Source of the DNA: Paraburkholderia kururiensis
GTDB taxonomy: Bacteria > Pseudomonadota > Gammaproteobacteria > Burkholderiales > Burkholderiaceae
Assembly (NCBI RefSeq): GCF_034424375.1
Contig: NZ_CP139965.1
Location: 558,001 to 622,000, forward strand
DNA: 64,000 nt
Reading direction: 5' to 3'
In this document: positions 45,246-53,107 of the stretch, in pieces
Layout: every line of letters starts with the position of its first letter
Position numbering within the stretch: position 1 is the stretch's first letter
The notes under the pieces: model-generated
What the model was told of the DNA's origin: nothing
Seen by the model: only the letters and a program-made list of their open reading frames with translations
Databases searched by the model: none
Translations under genes and position numbers: made by a program

Positions 45246-46484
45246 ATGTCCGACGTCAACGCGAATGCCGCTTCACCCGCCCCCGTACAACCCGTTTCCG
45301 ACGAGACCCACTCTCTCGCGATGGCCGCGCGGCTCGATGCGGCCATCGACCGTGCCCTAGACGAGCAACGCATCGTCGGCACCGTGGTGCTCGTGGCGCA
45401 CCGCGGCCAGCGCGCCTATGCGCGCGCCGCCGGTTTCGCGGACCGCGAGGCGCACGTCGCCATGCGCGAAGACAGCCTGTTTCGCCTCGCCTCGGTCACG
45501 AAGCCCATCGTCAGTCTTGCCGCGATGCGGCTGGTGGAAGAAGGCCGGCTGGCGCTGGACGACGCCGTCACGAAGTGGCTGCCCGACTTCACGCCGCGCC
45601 TGCCGCCGGGCACAGAGGGCACGCATGAAACCGCGCCGCGCATCACAATCCATCAGTTGCTCACGCACACCGCGGGGCTGCGCTACGGCTTTCACGAGCC
45701 GCCCGATTCGCCGTATCACCGGTTCGGCATTTCCGATGGCATCGACCACGTGCCGTTCGATCTCGACGAAAACCTGCGCCGCATCGCGCAGGCGCCGCTC
45801 GTCTACGCGCCCGGCACGTCGTGGCGTTATTCGGTGGCCATCGACGTGCTGGGCGCCGTGCTCGAACGCGTCACGCACATGACGCTGCCGCAGGCGGTGG
45901 AGGCACTCGTTACCGGGCCGCTTGGCATGCGGCAAACGACGTTTCATGTGCCGCCCGGCACACCGCTCGTGGTGCCCTACGCCAACAGTTCGACCGCGCC
46001 CGTGAAGATGCATGACGGCATGGACGTGTTCCTGCCGCCCGACGTGGGCTACGCGGTGCGCTTCTCGCCGTCGCGCGCGTTCGACGCCCACGCGTTCCCC
46101 TCGGGCGGCGGCGGCATGATCGGCACCGCGCCCGAATTGCTCCAGTTCTTCGAGACCATTCGCACGGGCGGCGCGCCCGTGGTGTCGGCGGAAACGGTGG
46201 CGCTCATGATGAAGAACCACGTGGACCCGTCCATCGAGACGCGCGGGCCCGGCTGGGGTTTCGGCTACGGCTGGGGCGTCATTCACGATGCCGCGCTCGC
46301 GCAAACGCCGCAACCGGCGGGCACGATTCAATGGGGCGGCGTGTACGGTCACACGTGGTTCGTGGACCCGGTCAACGAGTTCACGGTGGTGGCCTTCACG
46401 AATACCGCGTTCGAAGGCATGCGCGGCCAGTTCAGCACCGACGTGCGCGACGCCGTCTACGGCGCCGCGCCTGCCGTCGGCTAA
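45246..46484 (+). CDS. Serine hydrolase, class C beta-lactamase-like
   Basis: The 412-residue product belongs to the penicillin-binding-protein-like serine hydrolases. Its SxxK motif is S83-V-T-K86 and the second motif is Y195-S-V, where true class C lactamases have YxN. A late GHTW takes the place of the KTG motif, with its lysine missing. Esterases of the EstB type share such changes, so an esterase or peptidase is more likely than a beta-lactamase. No signal peptide is evident, which also argues for an intracellular enzyme. The ATG at 45246 has GAGGAG upstream; the same frame runs back across the PhyH gene and is not used. It is convergent with the dehydratase gene, the stops being seven bases apart. 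Confidence 0.85.
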   Translation: MSDVNANAASPAPVQPVSDETHSLAMAARLDAAIDRALDEQRIVGTVVLVAHRGQRAYARAAGFADREAHVAMREDSLFRLASVTKPIVSLAAMRLVEEGRLALDDAVTKWLPDFTPRLPPGTEGTHETAPRITIHQLLTHTAGLRYGFHEPPDSPYHRFGISDGIDHVPFDLDENLRRIAQAPLVYAPGTSWRYSVAIDVLGAVLERVTHMTLPQAVEALVTGPLGMRQTTFHVPPGTPLVVPYANSSTAPVKMHDGMDVFLPPDVGYAVRFSPSRAFDAHAFPSGGGGMIGTAPELLQFFETIRTGGAPVVSAETVALMMKNHVDPSIETRGPGWGFGYGWGVIHDAALAQTPQPAGTIQWGGVYGHTWFVDPVNEFTVVAFTNTAFEGMRGQFSTDVRDAVYGAAPAVG

Positions 46485-46491
46485 TGCCGCC

Positions 46492-48330
46492 TTAGTGGTT
46501 ATGCCGCGATTCGCCGCGCGTTTCGATGATGTTGAGATACAGCGTGGCCGGCTCCAGGCACGCGCCGGTCGCATGCTGGCCCACCATGCTGCGATAGATC
46601 TCTTCCCACGGCGTCTTGTGCTGTAGCGCGGGCACCTTCCATGCGGCGCGCCGCGCGGCCATCTCCGCTTCGGGAATCAGCACGTCCACCTTGCGCGTGT
46701 TGAGGTCGATGCGGATGCGGTCGCCGGTCTTGAGCAGCGCGAGGTTGCCGCCCACCGCGGCCTCGGGTGACACGTTGAGAATGGACGGACTCGCCGACGT
46801 GCCGCTCTGCCGTCCGTCGCCGATGGTGGGCAGCGTATCGATGCCCTGCTTCAGCAGCGCGGCGGGCGGCTGCATGTTGACCACTTCCGCGCCGCCGGGG
46901 TAGCCCACCGGTCCGCAGTTGCGAATGACGAGCACCGAGTGTTCGTCCACGCCCAGCGCCGGGTCTTCGATGCGCGCGTGGTAATCCTCCGGCCCTTCGA
47001 ACACCACGGCTTTGCCTTCGAACACGTCGGGATGCGCCGGGTCGGAGAGAAAGCGTTTGCGGAACGCCGGGTCGATCACGCTGATCTTCATCACCGCGCT
47101 TTCGAACAGATTGCCCGTCATCACCACGTAGCCCGCCGCTTCCTTCAGCGGCTTGCCGTAGGCGCGGATCACTTCGCGGTCGGGCGCGGGCACGTTCGCC
47201 AGGTCTTCGGCCAGCGTGCGGCCCGTCACCGTGCGCACGCTGCCGTCCAGCTTACCTGCGGTCAGCAACTCACGCATCACGGCGGGCACGCCGCCCGCGC
47301 GATGAAACGCTTCGCCCAGAAAACGCCCGGCGGGCTGGCAGTCCACGAGCAGCGGCACCTCGGGGCCAAGGCGCTGCCAGTCGTCGAGCGAATGGTCCAC
47401 GCCCATGTGCCGCGCAATGGCGACCATGTGAATCGGGCAATTCGACGAGGCGCCCAGCGCCGCCGCGGCCACCACGGCGTTTTCGAAGGCGCCCTTCGTC
47501 ATGATGTCCGAGGGGCGCAGGTTCTCGGCCACCATGCCCACGATGCGCTTGCCGGTTTCGTAGGCCATCCAGCCGCGCTCGCGATGCGGCGCCGGAATGG
47601 CGGCGCAGCCGGGCAGCGACATGCCGAGCGCTTCGGCCAGCGAGTTCATGGAAAGCGCGGTGCCCATCGTGTTGCAATGTCCCGCCGACGGCGCCGACGA
47701 CGCCACCATGTTCATGAAGCCGTCGTAATCGATCTCGCCCGAGGCGAGCAGCTTGCGCGCGTGCCAGATCACGGTGCCCGAGCCCGCGAGCTTGCCTTGC
47801 CACCAGCCGTCCAGCATGGGACCGCCCGACAGCACGATGGCCGGAATGTTCACGGTGGCCGCGGCCATCAGGCACGCGGGCGTGGTCTTGTCGCAGCCCG
47901 TGGTGAGCACCACGCCGTCGATGGGATAGCCGTGCAGCACTTCCACGAGACCCAGATACGCGAGATTGCGGTCCAGCGCGGCGGTGGGCCGCTTGCCCGT
48001 TTCCTGAATGGGATGCACCGGGAATTCGAGCGGCACGCCGCCCGCGTCGCGAATGCCGTCGCGCACGCGGCTCGCCAGTTCGATGTGGTGACGGTTGCAC
48101 GGCGCGAGGTCTGAGCCTGTCTGCGCAATGCCGATGATGGGCTTGCCCGACTGCAACTCTTCACGCGTAATGCCGTAGTTCATGTAGCGCTCGAGATAGA
48201 GCGCGGTCATGCCGGGGTCGGAGGGGTCGTTGAACCAGCGGCGGCTGCGCAGCCGGCCCTGTGTGGTCCCGGGCTGCGAGCCGCTCCTTGCAGCGTGGTT
48301 GGCCGGATCAGTGGGCGAATGCTTCGACAC
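46492..48330 (-). CDS. IlvD/Edd-family sugar-acid dehydratase
   Basis: The 612-residue enzyme dehydrates a sugar acid such as arabinonate, xylonate or fuconate to a 2-keto-3-deoxy acid. Iron-sulfur ligand candidates are C78 (APCNRHH), C146 (TTGCDKTTPAC) and C219 (AGHCNTMG). K148 is the usual carbamylated lysine that binds magnesium. IlvD-type family motifs GRQSGTSASPSIL and NCGPVGYPGGAEV also appear. Length and the APCNRHH form fit the sugar-acid branch better than dihydroxy-acid dehydratase (IlvD). The GTG start at 48330 has AAGGAG six bases ahead, which is better than the upstream ATG at 48414. No transporter or aldolase gene accompanies it, so its pathway is uncertain. Confidence 0.88.
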   Translation of the reverse strand: MSKHSPTDPANHAARSGSQPGTTQGRLRSRRWFNDPSDPGMTALYLERYMNYGITREELQSGKPIIGIAQTGSDLAPCNRHHIELASRVRDGIRDAGGVPLEFPVHPIQETGKRPTAALDRNLAYLGLVEVLHGYPIDGVVLTTGCDKTTPACLMAAATVNIPAIVLSGGPMLDGWWQGKLAGSGTVIWHARKLLASGEIDYDGFMNMVASSAPSAGHCNTMGTALSMNSLAEALGMSLPGCAAIPAPHRERGWMAYETGKRIVGMVAENLRPSDIMTKGAFENAVVAAAALGASSNCPIHMVAIARHMGVDHSLDDWQRLGPEVPLLVDCQPAGRFLGEAFHRAGGVPAVMRELLTAGKLDGSVRTVTGRTLAEDLANVPAPDREVIRAYGKPLKEAAGYVVMTGNLFESAVMKISVIDPAFRKRFLSDPAHPDVFEGKAVVFEGPEDYHARIEDPALGVDEHSVLVIRNCGPVGYPGGAEVVNMQPPAALLKQGIDTLPTIGDGRQSGTSASPSILNVSPEAAVGGNLALLKTGDRIRIDLNTRKVDVLIPEAEMAARRAAWKVPALQHKTPWEEIYRSMVGQHATGACLEPATLYLNIIETRGESRHNH

Positions 48331-48492
48331 GCTTGTCTCCTTGTTCTCTCGTGTGGGCGAGCGCCGCACGGGAACAAGGCTTCCCGCGCGACGGCACGCC
48401 TGTGGAAGCATCAAGCTTAAACGGAACGCGCTGTTCGTGCTGCATGACAGGCGCCAGCGCCGCGGCCGGCGCGTTCCGTGGGTCCGGCAGGT

Positions 48493-49362
48493 TCAGTGGG
48501 CGCCGCTCGCCGCCTTGGGCGCGCCGCCTTCGTCGGGCGTGAGCTGCGCATAGACGTCGTGTGCGATTTCGAGCAGCGTCTTGCGGTTGATGCCGCCCGA
48601 CACCGCGTAGCCCACGTCCCCGTCGATCCAGTAGAAGACGTTCACCGGGCCGTCCTGGTAGAGCTTGAACGCCGTCGTGTTCGTGCTCGTCTTGCGCCGC
48701 GAAATGCACAGCGTGATGCGCTCGCCGTTGTGGTCGTGGTACATGAACTGCGCCACGGGGCCGTCGGCGCTGGGCAAGAGCCGCCCGCCCATCAGATCGA
48801 AGCCGGTGCGCGTGAGAACGGGCGGACGCACGTCGGTGCCCAACCGGCTGGACACCCACTTCACGAGTTCCTGTTCGCGGTCGGCGCCCACCTCGACGGG
48901 GCGCGTCACCTCCGGCGCGTAGACCACGTGCGCGATGGCCGACTGCCGCGCAAACGACTGCCCCGGGTCCGGCGTGAAGCTCGCGTCGCGCACAGGCGCC
49001 TCGCCCGCCGTCTGGCCCATGCGGCCCGCCATCATGATGCTGCTGCCGAAGTTGCTGAACACGCCGATGCCCACGCCCACCAGCAGCGCCGCGGCAAAAC
49101 CCGCGAACTGCGGCCAGTTGGCAGCGTCGCGCCAGCGCCGCTTCGCGGGCAATTGCAGGTGCGGTGGCACGGGCTCGTCGAGCACGCGGTCGTAGCGCTC
49201 GTGCAGCAGGTTGTTGAGCGAGAAGTAATGGCTGATGCGGTCCGCGAGTTCGGGTTGCCGCTCCAGCATCTGGTCGATCTCGTCGCGACGCTCGGGCGCG
49301 AGCGTGCCGTCCACGTAGGCGTGGATCTCTTCTTCGCTGATCGTCGTTTGCCGTTCGTTCAT
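48493..49362 (-). CDS. Anti-sigma factor-like membrane protein (289 residues)
   Basis: The N-terminal 60 residues (EEEIHAYVDGTLAPERRDEID) form the helix bundle with which zinc-free anti-sigma domains grip an ECF sigma factor. One membrane helix follows at about residues 95-116 (FAGFAAALLVGVGIGVF). The C-terminal part is a periplasmic domain with VVYAPEVTRPVEVGADREQEL and a final strand-rich region, FYWIDGDVGYAVSG. Its start overlaps the sigma-factor stop by four bases (ATGA), so the two are translated together. It presumably keeps the sigma factor at the membrane until an envelope signal arrives. It is the first of two similar proteins flanking the sigma gene. Confidence 0.87.
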   Translation of the reverse strand: MNERQTTISEEEIHAYVDGTLAPERRDEIDQMLERQPELADRISHYFSLNNLLHERYDRVLDEPVPPHLQLPAKRRWRDAANWPQFAGFAAALLVGVGIGVFSNFGSSIMMAGRMGQTAGEAPVRDASFTPDPGQSFARQSAIAHVVYAPEVTRPVEVGADREQELVKWVSSRLGTDVRPPVLTRTGFDLMGGRLLPSADGPVAQFMYHDHNGERITLCISRRKTSTNTTAFKLYQDGPVNVFYWIDGDVGYAVSGGINRKTLLEIAHDVYAQLTPDEGGAPKAASGAH

Positions 49363-49880
49363 CGCACCACCTTCAGTTTTGCGCTGGATTGCGTGCCCAC
49401 CATCAAGGCGCGCAACCGCTCCCGACCCCGCGAGAGCCGCGACATGACCGTACCGATCGGAATGTCGAGCGCAAGCGCGACATCCGCGTAACTCATTTCC
49501 TCCAGCCCCACGAGCAGCACCACCTCGCGCTGCTCGGCGGGCAGGCGCTGCAAGGCGAAGTCGAGATCGCGCACTTCGAGCCCGCTCGACGGATTCGTGT
49601 GTACGGCGAGTTCGTTCTCGAACGTGTGCTCTTCGTCGTCGACGGAAACATGCGTGGCGCGCCCGGCCGGGCGGCGCATCTGGTTCGCGAAGACGTTGTG
49701 CATGATCGTGAAGAGCCACGCGCGCAAGTCCGTGCCGCGCTGGAACTGATGGCTGTTGCGCAAGGCGCGCTCCAGCGTGTCCTGCACCAGGTCGTCGGCC
49801 AGTTCGCGATTGTGGAGCAGCGCGCGCGAATATCGTCGCAGGCGCGGTACGTGTTCTATCAGTTCGTCGCGGACACTCAT
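49359..49880 (-). CDS. ECF-type RNA polymerase sigma factor
   Basis: The 173-residue protein has the two conserved sigma regions of ECF factors: region 2 with DDLVQDTLERALRN and AWLFTIMHNVFANQMRR, and region 4 with RLPAEQREVVLLVGLEEMSYADVALALDIPIGTVMSRLSRGRERL (key residues only; HTH from ADVALAL to SRLSRGR). No long C-terminal extension is present. The start at 49880 has AGGAAG ahead; a longer frame begins at 49925. The gene is 73 bases downstream of the promoter-like site at 49954-49978, which shares its design with sites ahead of the neighbouring genes, so autoregulation is likely. The adjacent catalase-like and cytochrome b561 genes suggest an oxidative-stress role. Confidence 0.93.
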   Translation of the reverse strand: MSVRDELIEHVPRLRRYSRALLHNRELADDLVQDTLERALRNSHQFQRGTDLRAWLFTIMHNVFANQMRRPAGRATHVSVDDEEHTFENELAVHTNPSSGLEVRDLDFALQRLPAEQREVVLLVGLEEMSYADVALALDIPIGTVMSRLSRGRERLRALMVGTQSSAKLKVVR

Positions 49881-49953
49881 CGTGCTTCCTTTGCGGCTTG
49901 GGCCTCGTGTGGGCGCAGGTGACACGCCGGTTCACGCGGCGGACGTCGGGGCA

Positions 49954-49978
49954 AACACGCCTCGCGGTGTTTTATTCC
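49954..49978 (-). promoter_or_regulatory. Predicted ECF promoter ahead of the sigma-factor gene
   Basis: Read leftward, GGAATAA (49978-49972) is followed after 14 bases by TGTT (49957-49954), with CG just before TGTT. The same spacing is found at 50856-50880 and 51402-51426. It lies 73 bases ahead of the start at 49880. Confidence 0.6.
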
Positions 49979-49989
49979 AATGGCAGTGG

Positions 49990-50784
49990 TCAGGGTTTTC
50001 CGGCTTCGTCACCGTACGCCGTTTTCTCCGGCGCTGCGCTGAACCTGTGCATGGTGAGCGCGTCGGCGGCGTGCATGAGCCCGTGCGCGGCGGCGGCGCC
50101 CACCAGCACGTAGCGCGTGTGGCCGTCGGTCCAGTAAAGCGCGCGCATCGAGCCCTGCCGGTACGCGCGCCATTGCGGCATGGGCTGCGCGGTGACGTCC
50201 CAGGCGCGCAACAGCACGACGGGTTCGCCCGCCGCGTTGCGGTAGACGAAGCCGGAAGCGCGGGTGAACCAGCCGTCCTGCACGGCGAGCGGTGCCACGG
50301 GGTGCAGGCCGACGCTCGAAATATTGGGCGCGGTATCGGCAAGCGTGGCGTCGGGCGTGTCGGATGCGCGCATCACGCTGCCGGTCTGATCCGCGGACGC
50401 ATGCTGCAAGGCCGAAAACGCCAGGCTCGCCAGTTCGGCTTGCGGCACGCGCGTCGCGCCCGCCAGCAGACCGCCCGCCAACGCGCCTGCAATGAGCACC
50501 GCGGCAAGAATGCGAACAGCGTGCCGCGCGGCCACGCGCAGCCACGCGCGAAAGAAGGCGGCACCGTGGAGATAGCCGGCGGCGTTGTCGTCGGCGGCAC
50601 GAAAGGTGTGCTGCAACTGCGCATTGAGCCGGCCATAGAACGCCACGCGCCGCGCCTCAGAAGGCCGCTTCTCCAGATAGCGGTGCAGACGGTCGGCCTG
50701 CGCGGACGCCAGTTGGCCGTCTGCGAACGCTTGCAGGTCCATTTCGGAAAGCGGTGGCTCGTGGCGGAGGTCGGTGCGGTTCAT
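49990..50784 (-). CDS. Second anti-sigma factor-like membrane protein (264 residues)
   Basis: The N-terminus SEMDLQAFADGQLASAQADRLHRYLEKRP is an anti-sigma domain of the putative zinc-finger-free type (shown here by key residues LQAFADGQL and HRYLEKRP). A single membrane helix follows near residues 90-112 (ILAAVLIAGALAGGLL). The rest (about 115-264) is a periplasmic domain with the strand-rich end of the neighbouring anti-sigma protein (ALYWTDGHTRYVLVG). It lies 109 bases upstream of the sigma gene and has its own promoter-like site at 50856-50880. Two anti-sigma proteins around one ECF factor is unusual; a dual control or a paralogue for another sigma factor are possible. Confidence 0.83.
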   Translation of the reverse strand: MNRTDLRHEPPLSEMDLQAFADGQLASAQADRLHRYLEKRPSEARRVAFYGRLNAQLQHTFRAADDNAAGYLHGAAFFRAWLRVAARHAVRILAAVLIAGALAGGLLAGATRVPQAELASLAFSALQHASADQTGSVMRASDTPDATLADTAPNISSVGLHPVAPLAVQDGWFTRASGFVYRNAAGEPVVLLRAWDVTAQPMPQWRAYRQGSMRALYWTDGHTRYVLVGAAAAHGLMHAADALTMHRFSAAPEKTAYGDEAGKP

Positions 50785-50855
50785 GGCAGCAGCGGTGGTG
50801 CGAGGTTCGTGGCCTGTCGTGACGTATGGCGTTGGTCGGGAGTGCTTATCCGGCT

Positions 50856-50880
50856 AACACGAGCCGGCGCGTCTTATTCC
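50856..50880 (-). promoter_or_regulatory. Predicted ECF promoter ahead of the second anti-sigma gene
   Basis: Read leftward, GGAATAA (50880-50874) is followed after 14 bases by TGTT (50859-50856); the -10 region reads CGTGTTA. It is 71 bases upstream of the start at 50784 and is the closest match to the site at 49954-49978. Confidence 0.6.
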
Positions 50881-51041
50881 ATCGCCGACCTTTCAGGTCT
50901 TTCAGATGGCTTGCCGGCCGTTCGCCGCGCGCGCAGACCTGCACCGAGGGAGAGCGAGGGAGACCGTTAACCGGCCGCGCACCGCGCCTATTCCCGCCTC
51001 GCAACTTTATTTCGCCTTTGCGGGTTTTCGCGGCCCGCTCG

Positions 51042-51067
51042 GGAATATCGGCACGGCGCTCATGGTT
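51042..51067 (+). promoter_or_regulatory. Weak copy of the ECF promoter ahead of the DUF4148 gene
   Basis: GGAATAT (51042-51048) is followed at the same distance by TGGT instead of TGTT. It lies 37 bases ahead of the start at 51105, the right place for a promoter, but the match is partial. Confidence 0.35.
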
Positions 51068-51104
51068 CGCCCGTGGCAACCCGCACCACTTTCAAGGAGT
51101 CACC

Positions 51105-51374
51105 ATGAAGCGCTCTTCCATACTCGTTCTCTGCGCCGCCGCGCTCACCTCCACCGCCGTGTTCGCCGAAGGCAAGACGCGCGCGCAGGTGTATCAGGAA
51201 TTGATCGAAGCCCAGCAGAACGGGCTCGATTTCGTCACGGACACCTCGTACCCCGACGTCAATCCGATCTTCGCCAACGTCGTGGCGCAGAGGAAGCAGC
51301 AGCGCCTCGCGCAGCAACCTGACGCGGTCTCCGGCGCCGCGAATCACGCAACGGCCGCCGCGGCTGCGCAGTAA
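51105..51374 (+). CDS. DUF4148-type periplasmic protein, 89 residues
   Basis: The product has a signal peptide MKRSSILVLCAAALTSTAVFA and then a short acidic/helical stretch (TRAQVYQELIEAQQNGL) that is the hallmark of DUF4148 proteins, small exported proteins of unknown function abundant in Burkholderiaceae. A second motif, DTSYPDVNPIFA, and an alanine-rich tail follow. AAGGAG lies six bases ahead of the ATG at 51105. It sits between the ECF module and the catalase-like gene, and a weak copy of the ECF promoter lies just upstream, so it may belong to the same stress regulon. Confidence 0.88.
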   Translation: MKRSSILVLCAAALTSTAVFAEGKTRAQVYQELIEAQQNGLDFVTDTSYPDVNPIFANVVAQRKQQRLAQQPDAVSGAANHATAAAAAQ

Positions 51375-51401
51375 GCTAGCGCGCAAAAAAAGCCTGCGGC
51401 G

Positions 51402-51426
51402 GGAATAAGCCGCCGCGCGTGCTGTT
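51402..51426 (+). promoter_or_regulatory. Predicted ECF promoter ahead of the catalase-like operon
   Basis: GGAATAA (51402-51408) is followed after 14 bases by TGTT (51423-51426). It lies 37 bases ahead of the GTG start at 51464. The sequence overlaps a hairpin, GCGGC (near 51397) with GCCGC, preceded by seven A residues, which could instead act as a leftward terminator. Confidence 0.5.
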
Positions 51427-51463
51427 CACGGGTTCACCCACCTGGCTCAAACGAGGAATACCT

Positions 51464-52558
51464 GTGAACCGTCCCTTCCACTCTGCGCCGGTCTGCGTGC
51501 CATGCCGGCTCGCCGCCATCGGCGCGGTCGTGCTGCTCGCCGGCGGCGCATTCGTCTGGACCGCCGGCTGGCTGACGCCGAAGCGTCTTTCCGCCTCTGC
51601 CGTCGTCGATCAATTGCAGACCGACGGCGGCACGCACGCCGGCTACCGGCGCAATCACGCAAAAGGCCTATGTTTCGAGGGTCATTTCGAAAGCAACGGC
51701 GCAGGCGAAGCGCTTTCTCGCGCGGAGATTTTTCGTGCCGGCGTGACGCCGCTCATCGGACGCTTTTCGATGCCGGGCAGCAACCCCGGCGCGCCGGACA
51801 ACAGCGTGCCGGTCAAGAGCATGTCGCTGCTGTTCAAGCTTCGCGATGGGGAGCAGTGGCGCACGGGCATGAACACGGTGCCGGTCTTCGCGGTGCGCAC
51901 GCCCGAGCAGTTCTATCGGCAATTGCAGGCATTGCAGCCGGTGGCCGCGACCGGCAAGCCGGACCCCGCGCGTGTGGCCGCCTTCTATGCGGCCACGCCC
52001 GAATCCGCGCCGCTGCGCCAGTGGGTCGCCACGCACAAGCCTTCGTCGAGCTTCGCGAACGCCACGTTCTACAGCGTCAACGCGTTCCGCTTCACCAATG
52101 CGAACGGCGAGACGCACGCGGTACGGTGGTCGATGGTGCCCGAGTTGCCCTACATGGCGCTCGACCCGCAAACGGCGCACAACCCGAACTTCCTCGCGCA
52201 AGACCTGACCCAACGGCTCGCCGCGGGGCCTCTGCGCTGGCATTTGATATTGACGGTGGCCGCGCCGGGCGACCCGGTCGACGACGCCACGCGCGTCTGG
52301 CCCGCAGACCGTCCGCACATCGACGCCGGCACGCTGGTGATCGAGCGCAGCGTTCCGCAGGCTGCGGGCGCCTGCCGCGACGTGAATTTCGATCCCACCG
52401 TTTTGCCCGCGGGCATTACGCCGTCCGACGATCCGCTGCTTGCCGCGCGTTCATCCGCGTATTCCGTGTCGTTCAACCGCCGCACGCGCGAGGAAGCGCA
52501 GCATGGCGCGCCGCCTGTCGATCAAGGCAACGAAGGCAGCCAGGGAGACCATTCATGA
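51464..52558 (+). CDS. Catalase-family haem protein (SrpA-like)
   Basis: This is a membrane-anchored or exported small catalase-fold protein of 364 residues. An N-terminal hydrophobic segment (about residues 12-32) anchors it or serves as signal. The catalase-like core shows NHAKGLCFEGHFESNG with a candidate distal histidine, FSMPGSNPGAPDNS and SMSLLFKLRDGEQWRTGMNTVPVFAVRTPEQF, of which key parts are typical of SrpA-like peroxidases. GTG at 51464 has GAGG upstream and gives a plausible signal segment. It overlaps the cytochrome b561 gene by four bases (ATGA), so the two probably form one electron-transfer unit. An ECF promoter-like site lies 37 bases upstream. Confidence 0.86.
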   Translation: MNRPFHSAPVCVPCRLAAIGAVVLLAGGAFVWTAGWLTPKRLSASAVVDQLQTDGGTHAGYRRNHAKGLCFEGHFESNGAGEALSRAEIFRAGVTPLIGRFSMPGSNPGAPDNSVPVKSMSLLFKLRDGEQWRTGMNTVPVFAVRTPEQFYRQLQALQPVAATGKPDPARVAAFYAATPESAPLRQWVATHKPSSSFANATFYSVNAFRFTNANGETHAVRWSMVPELPYMALDPQTAHNPNFLAQDLTQRLAAGPLRWHLILTVAAPGDPVDDATRVWPADRPHIDAGTLVIERSVPQAAGACRDVNFDPTVLPAGITPSDDPLLAARSSAYSVSFNRRTREEAQHGAPPVDQGNEGSQGDHS

Positions 52559-53100
52559 GCACCACGCGCACTCACTTCAGCGTGGCCGCACGCGCGCTGC
52601 ATTGGACCATGGCGGTCGCCATCATCGCCATGCTGTTCATTGGTGTGGGAATGGTCGCAACGGTATCGCGCGCCCATGACGTGCTGATCGCCATTCACAA
52701 GCCGCTCGGCGTCACGCTGTTGCTGCTCGTGCTGGTGCGAGCCGGCGTGCGGCTCACGCATGGCACACCGGCGCTACCCGCCGACCTGCCCGGCGTACAG
52801 CGCGCCGCGGCGAAGCTCTCGCATCTCGCGCTATACGCCTTGATGCTGGCAATGCCGTTGATCGGCTGGGCGATGCTCTCGGCCGCGGGCTATCCAGTCA
52901 CGCTGTACGGGCCGTGGCATCTGCCACCTATCGCACCACACAGCGTGACGCTCTACGCGACGCTGCGCTCGCTGCACACGGTGCTGGGGCTCACGCTGTT
53001 CGCGGTGGTGCTGCTGCACCTCGCCGCCGCGCTGTATCACGGGCTGATACGTCGCGACGGCGTGCTCGCCAGCATGGCGCGCGGAGAAGGCCGCGCCTGA
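52555..53100 (+). CDS. Cytochrome b561-family di-haem membrane protein
   Basis: The 181-residue product has four membrane helices and histidines spaced for two b haems: H16 (ALHWTM), H48 (AIHKPLG), one in SLHTVLG and one in LLHLAAAL. It begins MSTTRTHFSVAARALHWTMA, typical of the YodB/CybB-like branch. These proteins pass electrons from quinol to a partner. The coupled upstream gene for a catalase-fold protein suggests that it feeds reducing power to a peroxidase in the periplasm. The start at 52555 overlaps the upstream stop, supporting co-translation. Confidence 0.9.
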   Translation: MSTTRTHFSVAARALHWTMAVAIIAMLFIGVGMVATVSRAHDVLIAIHKPLGVTLLLLVLVRAGVRLTHGTPALPADLPGVQRAAAKLSHLALYALMLAMPLIGWAMLSAAGYPVTLYGPWHLPPIAPHSVTLYATLRSLHTVLGLTLFAVVLLHLAAALYHGLIRRDGVLASMARGEGRA

Positions 53101-53107
53101 CGAATGC

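Noticed and set aside
51392..51420. Hairpin with seven A residues, readable as a minus-strand terminator
   Set aside because: No leftward gene lies to its right that would need it; the promoter reading of the same bases is favoured, but both cannot be fully separated.
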